DNA of 64,000 bases from an uncultured Cyclobacteriaceae bacterium (GTDB lineage: Bacteria; Bacteroidota; Bacteroidia; Cytophagales; Cyclobacteriaceae), in NCBI GenBank assembly GCA_905479015.1, contig CAJQKV010000003.1, forward strand, positions 1-64,000, in the 5' to 3' direction. The notes under the pieces were generated by a model. That model did no database searches, had not been told where the DNA came from, and saw only the letters and a list, made by a program, of their open reading frames with translations. This document shows, one piece after another, positions 57,476-64,000 of this stretch. The position numbers and the translations under genes were made by a program. How positions within the stretch are numbered: the stretch's first letter is position 1; each line of letters starts with the position of its first letter.

Positions 57476-60400
57476 ATGTTTGACTGGATTACAAAAGGAG
57501 TTGGCAAAGTTTTTGGGACTAAGGCGGATCGTGACTTAAAGTTATTATTGCCTTATGTGGGCCTCATAAATAAGGAGTTTTTAAAATTAGCAAAAATTTC
57601 TGATGACCAATTGAGAGAGAGGACTCAGGAATTAAAAACCGTAATTGAGGATCGCTTACAAGTCACCGATGCTGAGCTTGGGGATTTACATGAAAAAGTA
57701 AATAACAATCCAGATTTAGACCTCAATCAAAAAGACGATATTTTTAAAAAAATAGATGCTTTAGAATTAGAGCGAAACGAACAATTAGAGGTTATTTTAG
57801 AGGACATCCTCCCACAGGCTTTCGCTGTGGTAAAAGAAACTGCACGAAGGTTTTCGGAGCAGGGACAACTTACGGTTTCGAAGACCGATCATGATGTTGA
57901 GCTTTCCAAAATGAAGGCCAACATCGAAATTAAGGGAGATCAAGCGATTTGGCACAACAAATGGCTGGCCGCCGGTACGGACATTGAATGGAATATGATT
58001 CATTATGACGTTCAATTGGTTGGGGGAGTGGTGCTTCATCAAGGAAAAATATCCGAAATGACGACGGGTGAAGGTAAAACGCTAGTCGCAACTTTGCCGG
58101 CCTTTCTCAATGCGCTTGCCGGTCGTGGGGTTCACATCGTAACCGTTAATGACTATTTGGCCAAAAGAGATTCCGAATGGAATGCCCCTTTATTTGAATT
58201 TCATGGCTTGAAGGTGGATTGCATAGATAAATATGGTCCTAATTCTGTGGAACGTCGGGCGGCTTATCAAAAAGATATTGTATACGGGACCAATAATGAG
58301 TTTGGATTTGATTATTTGCGAGACAATATGGCAAGGTCAACAGAAGAACTGGTGCAGGGCAAACATCATTTTGCGATGGTTGATGAGGTTGATTCTGTAC
58401 TTATAGATGATGCAAGAACTCCCTTGATCATTTCAGGACCCATACCCAAAGGAGACGAACATGAGTTTTATGAATTGAGACCGAGATTACAGAAACTGGT
58501 CGATGCCCAACGGAAATTAACTTCAGAATACCTCAATGAGGCCAAGAAATTAATAAAGGAAAACAAAGAAAAAGAAGCGGGATTGCCTTTATTTAGGTCT
58601 TTTAGAGGACTGCCCAAATACAAGCCTTTGATAAAGTTTTTGAGCGAATCTGGCATGCGTCAAGTTTTGCAAAAAACTGAAAATATTTACTTGCAGGACA
58701 ATCAGAAAATGATGCCTGAGGCAGACGAAACTTTATTTTTCACTATTGATGAAAAGCACAATTCAATAAATTTAACTGAAAAAGGAATTGATCTTATTAC
58801 CCAAGATGGTGAAGACACGACTTTCTTTATTCTACCGGATATTGCCATCGAGATCAATAAGTTAGAGCAGGATACGACAATAGAAGAAAATGAGAAGTTG
58901 AAAGCTAAGGACACCATTATTCAAGATTACAACATTAAGTCTCAACGGATTCACTCAGTCAACCAACTTTTAAGGGCTTATTGTCTTTATGAGAAAGATA
59001 CAGAATACATCGTAGTGGATTCAAAAGTTAAAATTGTCGATGAGCAGACCGGTCGAGTCATGGAAGGGCGAAGGTATGCCGATGGGTTACATCAAGCCAT
59101 AGAAGCCAAGGAAAATGTTAAAGTAGAAGATGCTACTCAGACCTATGCGACTATTACGTTGCAAAATTATTTTAGAATGTACCATAAACTCGCTGGAATG
59201 ACGGGTACCGCAGAGACAGAAGCGGGGGAATTTTGGGATATTTATAAATTGGATGTGGTCGTGTGTCCTACCAATAGACCCATTGTTCGCAAGGACATGG
59301 AAGATAAGGTATATAAAACCATCCGTGAAAAGTTTAACGCAGTGGTTGAGGAGGTGACCGAGCTTACTGCGATAGGAAGGCCAGTATTGGTGGGGACCAC
59401 ATCAGTTGAAATATCTGAGTTACTCAGTAGGATGCTAAAGTTGAAAAACATCAAACATCAAGTATTGAATGCCAAGCAACATGCCAAGGAAGCAGATGTT
59501 ATTGGAGAAGCTGGAAAACCAGGAACGGTAACCATAGCCACCAATATGGCGGGTAGGGGTACAGATATAAAACTAACTCCAGAGTCAAAGGCAGCAGGAG
59601 GCTTGGCTATTATTGGAACCGAGCGTCATGAATCTAGACGCGTAGATCGTCAGTTGAGGGGACGATCAGGAAGGCAAGGAGATGTGGGGTCTTCACAATT
59701 TTTTGTATCACTTGAAGATAATTTGATGCGGCTTTTCGGCTCGGATCGCATGGCGAAAATCATGGATCGATTAGGCCTTAAAGAAGGGGAGGTAATTCAG
59801 CACAGTATGATTACTAAGTCTATCGAAAGAGCGCAAAAGAAAGTCGAGGAGAATAATTTTGCGACAAGAAAAAGATTACTTGAATACGATGATGTCATGA
59901 ATTCGCAGAGAGAAGTCATCTATAAACGTCGAAAAAACGCATTGTATGGTGAGCGATTGCAATTCGACATCATGAATATGCTCTATGATATTTGTGAGGA
60001 CATGGCTCATATAAATAAGGAAGTGATTGACCCAGACGAACTGAGACTTCAAGCGATCAGTAATTTGGGAATAGATTTTCAAATTAGCGCCGATGAATTA
60101 CAGAAAACATCAGAGTCTGCGTTGGCAGAAAAGTTATATGATCAGGCATATGCATCCTATTTGTCTAAAAATAAAGTGATTGTCGACAAAACCCTTCCCT
60201 TGCTCAAGCAATTGTTAAAAAATAGAGGGGCAGTTGTTCAAAATATTATGGTTCCTTTCACAGATGGGATCAAACAAATTGGTGTGAGTGTCAATTTACA
60301 AGAATCAGTGAATTCAAATGGTTTAGTCGTTGTTTCAGAAATGGAAAAAATCATTACCGTAGCTATTATTGATCAAGTTTGGAAAGAGCATTTAAGAGAT

Positions 60401-60823
60401 ATGGATGACTTAAAACAGTCGGTCCAAAATGCGGTTTATGAGCAAAAAGACCCGCTTCTCATATATAAATTCGAAGGCTTTGAAATGTTCAAACTTTTTA
60501 TTGGCAAGGTCAATCAAGAAACGATGTCATTATTGATAAAATCAGAAATTCCAATTCAAAATGAGCATGAGGTCAAGGAGGCCAATCAATCTAAATCGGC
60601 TCAGAAATATCAAGAATCAAAAGCAGAGACCAAATCTGCATTGGCCTATCAGGAATCTAATAGGAAGCCAGTGGAGAAGACGGCACCGATAAAAACACAG
60701 AAAATAGCGAGTAGAAATGCTAGAGTATCCGTTAAGTATACAGATGGAATGGTCAAAAGGGACATAAAATATAAGTTGGTGGAAGATGATTTGAAATCAA
60801 ATAAATGCGTTTTTGTAGACTGA
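57476..60823 (+). CDS. secA: Protein translocase ATPase SecA
   Basis: A 1115-residue motor that pushes preproteins through SecYEG. Walker A is MTTGEGKT at 195-202, DEVD follows, and the second nucleotide-binding domain has TNMAGRGTDIKL and RQLRGRSGRQGD. It is longer than E. coli SecA (901), with an inserted stretch around residues 330-470 as in other Bacteroidota. The C-terminal CxC zinc motif is absent; the tail ends DDLKSNKCVFVD. The next gene starts 19 bp inside its 3' end. Confidence 0.97.
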   Translation: MFDWITKGVGKVFGTKADRDLKLLLPYVGLINKEFLKLAKISDDQLRERTQELKTVIEDRLQVTDAELGDLHEKVNNNPDLDLNQKDDIFKKIDALELERNEQLEVILEDILPQAFAVVKETARRFSEQGQLTVSKTDHDVELSKMKANIEIKGDQAIWHNKWLAAGTDIEWNMIHYDVQLVGGVVLHQGKISEMTTGEGKTLVATLPAFLNALAGRGVHIVTVNDYLAKRDSEWNAPLFEFHGLKVDCIDKYGPNSVERRAAYQKDIVYGTNNEFGFDYLRDNMARSTEELVQGKHHFAMVDEVDSVLIDDARTPLIISGPIPKGDEHEFYELRPRLQKLVDAQRKLTSEYLNEAKKLIKENKEKEAGLPLFRSFRGLPKYKPLIKFLSESGMRQVLQKTENIYLQDNQKMMPEADETLFFTIDEKHNSINLTEKGIDLITQDGEDTTFFILPDIAIEINKLEQDTTIEENEKLKAKDTIIQDYNIKSQRIHSVNQLLRAYCLYEKDTEYIVVDSKVKIVDEQTGRVMEGRRYADGLHQAIEAKENVKVEDATQTYATITLQNYFRMYHKLAGMTGTAETEAGEFWDIYKLDVVVCPTNRPIVRKDMEDKVYKTIREKFNAVVEEVTELTAIGRPVLVGTTSVEISELLSRMLKLKNIKHQVLNAKQHAKEADVIGEAGKPGTVTIATNMAGRGTDIKLTPESKAAGGLAIIGTERHESRRVDRQLRGRSGRQGDVGSSQFFVSLEDNLMRLFGSDRMAKIMDRLGLKEGEVIQHSMITKSIERAQKKVEENNFATRKRLLEYDDVMNSQREVIYKRRKNALYGERLQFDIMNMLYDICEDMAHINKEVIDPDELRLQAISNLGIDFQISADELQKTSESALAEKLYDQAYASYLSKNKVIVDKTLPLLKQLLKNRGAVVQNIMVPFTDGIKQIGVSVNLQESVNSNGLVVVSEMEKIITVAIIDQVWKEHLRDMDDLKQSVQNAVYEQKDPLLIYKFEGFEMFKLFIGKVNQETMSLLIKSEIPIQNEHEVKEANQSKSAQKYQESKAETKSALAYQESNRKPVEKTAPIKTQKIASRNARVSVKYTDGMVKRDIKYKLVEDDLKSNKCVFVD

Positions 60824-61299
60824 TCTTTTTATTTTCAGTACTCGTACTTGCTTGTAAAGTGAGTAAACCAGTAAATAGGGCCTATAATGAAGACTTAAGT
60901 GTGTATCGGTTGGAGCTGCCCAAGGTAATCGATGTGACACCAGCACCTAAAACCTTCAAAGAGCCTGTGGAATTATATGGGCACATAACCAAAGAAATTG
61001 ACAGCATCAGTCATTTAATGGTGGCTCAAAATAAAAAACTCAATCTGAGAGACGGTTTTGTTATCCAAGTCTATTCCAATACCAATCGAGATGAAGCCCT
61101 TGATATTCATAATTATTGTCAAGATATTTTTCCAGAGTTGTTAATTAATTTGACCTATAATCAGCCCAATTATAGAATAAAAATCGGTGCTTTTCATGAA
61201 AAACTGACCGCCACTAGGTTTTTAAATGATATTAAAAAGACTTTCCCCAAATCTATAGTAATTGCAGAAAAAATCCCAATTATAGGACCAGATGAGTGA
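60805..61299 (+). CDS. Small lipoprotein with SPOR-like domain
   Basis: A 164-residue protein. The N-terminus IFLFSVLVLACKVSK contains a lipobox-like VLAC, so it is probably lipid-anchored. Residues about 85-155 (DGFVIQVYSNTNRDEALDIHNYCQDIF... YRIKIGAFHEKLTATRFLNDI) show the beta-alpha-beta repeat of SPOR peptidoglycan-binding domains. It overlaps secA by 19 bp and the M20 gene by 8 bp. Its role is unknown; peptidoglycan contact is inferred from the domain. Confidence 0.75.
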   Translation: MRFCRLIFLFSVLVLACKVSKPVNRAYNEDLSVYRLELPKVIDVTPAPKTFKEPVELYGHITKEIDSISHLMVAQNKKLNLRDGFVIQVYSNTNRDEALDIHNYCQDIFPELLINLTYNQPNYRIKIGAFHEKLTATRFLNDIKKTFPKSIVIAEKIPIIGPDE

Positions 61300-62482
61300 A
61301 CTAGTTAAAAGCATTAAAGCCATATCTGAGTCTTTTTTTGAAGAAATTAGGACATGTAGAAGACATTTACATCAGCATCCTGAATTGTCTTTTGAAGAAT
61401 ACCATACTGCAGACTTTATTGAGAACAAACTGAGAGAAATGGGGATAGAAAATATTCAGAGAATTGCTAAAACTGGAGTTACTTTTCTGCTTGAGGGATC
61501 GAGACCAGGTAAAAATATTGCCTTAAGAGCAGATATAGATGCACTTCCCATTTTAGAAAAAAATGAAATTGATTATAAATCTAAATATGATGGTATCATG
61601 CACGCTTGTGGACATGATGTCCATACCTCATGTTTAATAGGGGTGGCAAAGATTCTGTCCCAATTAAAATCTGAATTTAAGGGAAGCGTCAAATTCATTT
61701 TCCAACCGGGTGAGGAGAAAACACCAGGGGGTGCTTCCTTATTAATCAAAGAAGGGATTCTAGAGAATCCAATTCCCAAAACTATTTTAGGACAGCACGT
61801 CATGCCTTTTATAGAGGTGGGAAAAGTAGGTTTTCGTCCGGGGAAGTACATGGCAAGTTCTGATGAAATTTATCTTACGATTGAGGGGAAAGGCGGCCAT
61901 GCGGCTATGCCCGAGAAACTCGTGGATCCCGTAATTATTACCAGTCATATTTTGATTGCCCTGCAGCAAATTGTGAGCCGTAAGTCTAGTCCTAAGACAC
62001 CTTCTGTGCTTTCATTTGGAAATATATCGGGCAAAGGAGCCACGAACGTGATCCCTGATTTTGTCGATGTGGCGGGAACCTTCCGAACGTTTGATGAAAA
62101 ATGGCGCGCAGAAGCCTTGGTGTTAATTACTCAAATGGCGGAGGGTATTGCGGCATCTATGGGAGCAAAATGTAAAGTGAGAATTGAGAAGGGTTATCCC
62201 TATCTATTCAATGATCCTGCCTACACTGATAGGAATAGATCAGCGGCTCAAGAATATCTAGGTGCAGAGAATGTCGTCGATTTAGATTTGTGGATGGCCT
62301 CCGAGGACTTTTCTTTTTATTCTCAAAATGTCAAGGGATGCTTTTATAGATTAGGAACCCGAAATGAAGCAAAATCTATCGTCTCCGGTGTACACACTCC
62401 TCATTTTAATATAGATGAAGACGCTATGAAGATCGGTATGGGTTTAATGAGCTGGTTAACTATTCAAGAGCTTAACCATTAA
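61292..62482 (+). CDS. M20-family amidohydrolase
   Basis: A 396-residue metal-dependent hydrolase resembling N-acyl-L-amino-acid amidohydrolases and hippurate hydrolases. Metal-binding and catalytic segments are LRADIDALPI, HACGHDVHTS, PGEEKTPGGAS and WMASEDFSFYSQ; the lid/dimerisation domain lies in between (about 185-300). The substrate is not predictable. Its start overlaps the SPOR-like lipoprotein gene by 8 bp. Confidence 0.92.
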   Translation: MSELVKSIKAISESFFEEIRTCRRHLHQHPELSFEEYHTADFIENKLREMGIENIQRIAKTGVTFLLEGSRPGKNIALRADIDALPILEKNEIDYKSKYDGIMHACGHDVHTSCLIGVAKILSQLKSEFKGSVKFIFQPGEEKTPGGASLLIKEGILENPIPKTILGQHVMPFIEVGKVGFRPGKYMASSDEIYLTIEGKGGHAAMPEKLVDPVIITSHILIALQQIVSRKSSPKTPSVLSFGNISGKGATNVIPDFVDVAGTFRTFDEKWRAEALVLITQMAEGIAASMGAKCKVRIEKGYPYLFNDPAYTDRNRSAAQEYLGAENVVDLDLWMASEDFSFYSQNVKGCFYRLGTRNEAKSIVSGVHTPHFNIDEDAMKIGMGLMSWLTIQELNH

Positions 62483-62563
62483 TGCTTAGCTGATAGGTTT
62501 ATTTTAACCGAAAAAAGAAAAAACGTCACAAAAAATAGTTACATTTTGTTAAAATTATTAAAA

Positions 62564-62896
62564 GTGAATTCCCTGATAGACAAAATAATCTCATTAATAA
62601 AAATCAAAGGTGATCAGGTAAAACTTGAGTTGATCTCAAAATTTTCTACCTTTTTGGCGCTTTCGATTTTATTTTTTACGCTGGTAATCTTGTCATTACT
62701 GATGCTAATTTTTTTATCTCTGGGGATAGCAGTTATTTTTAATGAGTTTTTAATGAGTGCTTATTGGGGATATTTTATTGCGAGCGCCTTTTTTTTCTTG
62801 ATGATTATCATGGTTGTATGGATGATCAGATCTGGAAAAATTCAAAATTGGTTAGAGGAAGCGATCATTGAATCCAGTTACAAAAAGAAACCATGA
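62564..62896 (+). CDS. Small membrane protein, holin-superfamily-like
   Basis: About 110 residues: an amphipathic N-terminal helix, two long hydrophobic helices (FLALSILFFTLVILSLLMLIFLSLGIAVIF and YWGYFIASAFFFLMIIMVVWMI) and a short charged tail. The layout resembles the YqjE / phage-holin-like family, which is chromosomal and not evidence of a prophage. I chose GTG 62564, since a TTG at 62546 lies in the -7-like sequence TACATTTTG. The next gene overlaps its end by 4 bp (ATGA). Confidence 0.65.
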   Translation: MNSLIDKIISLIKIKGDQVKLELISKFSTFLALSILFFTLVILSLLMLIFLSLGIAVIFNEFLMSAYWGYFIASAFFFLMIIMVVWMIRSGKIQNWLEEAIIESSYKKKP

Positions 62897-63231
62897 GTAA
62901 GCACTCTAGCAAGTACAAGAATATAAAAGCGCAATTGAAGTCAGATGAGGAGTTATTGCGTTCAAGCCTGGTTAAGACGTCTCAGAAATTCGAGAAGAAA
63001 TGGTATTCGAGACTGTTAGGCATTAGTTTGGTTACAGCTCTTATAGGGTTGGGATATTATCTGTTTAGGCCGCAAAAAAATGCTAATAAGAAAGTTAAAA
63101 ATAAAGAAAGTTCGTCTTATAGAAGTCGTTCTTTAGGAAGTGTTCTATATGCCTTTATTTTGAATCAAATGCCCATAATTTTCGAAAAAATATATAAGGA
63201 GATAGAAGGGACTAAGAAAACTAAGGGCTAG
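62893..63231 (+). CDS. Unrecognised small protein with one membrane helix
   Basis: A 112-residue basic protein with a central hydrophobic helix (LLGISLVTALIGLGYYLF, about 43-60) flanked by charged segments rich in Lys and Ser. The ATGA overlap with the preceding gene indicates co-translation, and the pair likely works together at the membrane. Its stop abuts the stop of the convergent AraC-type gene. Confidence 0.65.
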   Translation: MSKHSSKYKNIKAQLKSDEELLRSSLVKTSQKFEKKWYSRLLGISLVTALIGLGYYLFRPQKNANKKVKNKESSSYRSRSLGSVLYAFILNQMPIIFEKIYKEIEGTKKTKG

Positions 63232-64000
63232 TTAGGAATTGATCATTAGCTCTCTGTTCCTCATTTTCCGCGCAGTGATACCAAACATCATTTTAAATCG
63301 TCTGCAAAAATAGGCCGTATCTTTATAGCCTATATTTTTTCCTACGTCTTGGATAGATTTCTTGGTTGTTCTTAGTAAGACAACTGCCTTTTCCATTCGT
63401 TGATATTCTATATAATCCTGTGGATTAATTCCGGTAAGCATTTTGAAATATTGACCTACATAATCTTCAGAAACACCCACTACTTTTGCTAATTGCTTAT
63501 TAGATAAATCAGCTTCAAGATTGTCTTTTATAAATTCAAAAATTTTGATCAATCTTGGGTCTTTTAAGTAACTACTTTTAGTAATAAATTGTTCTAAAAA
63601 TAATTTATTATCAATGAGATAGCGAATAATTTCGATGATTAAGAGCTCGGTCAAAGCATTGATTTTTCGTGTATTCCCAACGGCTAAAGAGGACCTCTCA
63701 TCATTGATTAGATTTAAAATAGAAATGATATTTTCGTTTTTTTGAATAACAAAAGGTGGAATATCCAAAGATGTAAAAAAGTGAACCGCATCAAATACTT
63801 TTGCCTTAAAGCTAACGGTAATGAAACGGTGCTTAGGATTTGATCCATTAGGGCTGTGAATAGAATTTTGAAGACCCGAGGCCCTCTCGCTTATGAAATT
63901 TTCTTGGGTCTTTATGGGCCCATCCTTAGCGCCATAAGCAATGTTTGTTTGCCTACCTCCGGGAATAAAAAGAATCTCGTCTGGGCGTACTACATTTAAG
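63232..64000 (-). CDS. AraC-family transcriptional regulator (5' end beyond the window)
   Basis: The frame is open on the minus strand from the stop at 63232 to base 64000, giving at least 255 residues without the true start. The C-terminal about 100 residues hold the two helix-turn-helix motifs of the AraC domain: LSNKQLAKVVGVSEDYVGQYFK and SIQDVGKNIGYKDTAYFCRRFKMMFG. The upstream part (VVRPDEILFIPGGRQTNIAYG) looks like a cupin-type sensor domain. The frame continues through 63768, where a TTG could be mistaken for a start. Targets are unknown. Confidence 0.85.
   Translation of the reverse strand, partial: LNVVRPDEILFIPGGRQTNIAYGAKDGPIKTQENFISERASGLQNSIHSPNGSNPKHRFITVSFKAKVFDAVHFFTSLDIPPFVIQKNENIISILNLINDERSSLAVGNTRKINALTELLIIEIIRYLIDNKLFLEQFITKSSYLKDPRLIKIFEFIKDNLEADLSNKQLAKVVGVSEDYVGQYFKMLTGINPQDYIEYQRMEKAVVLLRTTKKSIQDVGKNIGYKDTAYFCRRFKMMFGITARKMRNRELMINS

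Noticed and set aside
62564-62896. Holin-like gene as evidence of a prophage
   Set aside because: This membrane family is common on chromosomes, and no lysin, structural or integrase genes are near.
63232-63768. Short stand-alone AraC protein starting at 63768
   Set aside because: The same frame stays open to the window end and encodes a plausible N-terminal sensor domain, so the TTG at 63768 is internal.

Overview
This window reads as a core-genome segment of a Bacteroidota bacterium, most likely a free-living Cytophagales/Saprospirales-type organism (the order is inferred and not secure). Four things point there: a complete SprA (type IX secretion translocon) gene between ruvA and gcvH; promoters of the Bacteroidota type (TAnnTTTG at -7) instead of E. 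coli-type boxes; a long HutU; and several Bacteroidota-specific families (BT_3928-like DoxX, DUF1599, DUF4292, DUF4837). The sequence is moderately AT-rich throughout with no compositional island. I found no tRNA, rRNA, CRISPR array, insertion sequence or prophage.

Layout. 1-2768 (minus): 3'-truncated floA, nfeD-like gene and proS. 2892-5860 (plus): a secreted Tyr/Asn- and Ser-rich protein and a FadL-type porin. 5834-8012 (minus): aroK, a DoxX/MauE-like membrane protein and DUF1599. 8078-9756 (plus): folP and the c-di-AMP cyclase gene. 9768-12218: kbl with a 65-codon gene (minus) divergent from a threonine dehydrogenase gene (plus), together a threonine-to-glycine route. 12300-14582: enoyl-CoA hydratase and a flippase. 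14665-18245: an overlapping TPR / DUF4292 lipoprotein / EnvC-like envelope cluster. 18295-25284: tatA, gatA, an MltD-like transglycosylase, a DUF4837 lipoprotein, maeB and ruvA. 25295-32488: sprA. 32546-33787: gcvH and a TonB-family gene.

33926-41357: hutU converges on a minus-strand run plsC-gatC-(927-residue membrane/TPR protein)-hutH. 41667-46147 (plus): an ABC exporter pair, a histidine kinase and a YejK/NdpA-like gene. 46161-47117 (minus): a TIM-barrel isomerase-like protein with a Tat-like leader. 47428-49188: atpD-atpC. 49280-53856 (minus): an LTA-synthase-type sulfatase, a small membrane protein, an RluA-type pseudouridine synthase and prfC. 54111-63231 (plus): dnaK, rplS, dapF, secA, a SPOR-like lipoprotein, an M20 amidohydrolase and two small membrane proteins. 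63232-64000 (minus): an AraC-type regulator that runs off the window.

How the genes fit together. Much of the content serves the envelope: protein export (SecA, TatA, SprA), peptidoglycan remodelling (MltD-like, EnvC-like, DapF), lipids and glycans (PlsC, flippase, LTA-synthase-like) and outer-membrane transport (FadL-like, TonB). The rest is translation (ProS, GatA, GatC, L19, RF3) and amino-acid catabolism (Kbl/Tdh, GcvH, HutU/HutH). No new defence or mobile system is evident. The least explained items are the 927-residue membrane/TPR protein fixed between gatC and hutH, a sigma-54-like promoter with a palindrome ahead of dnaK, several promoters lying almost on top of start codons (possible leaderless mRNAs), and the unrecognised Ser-rich secreted protein containing a G8 tract.
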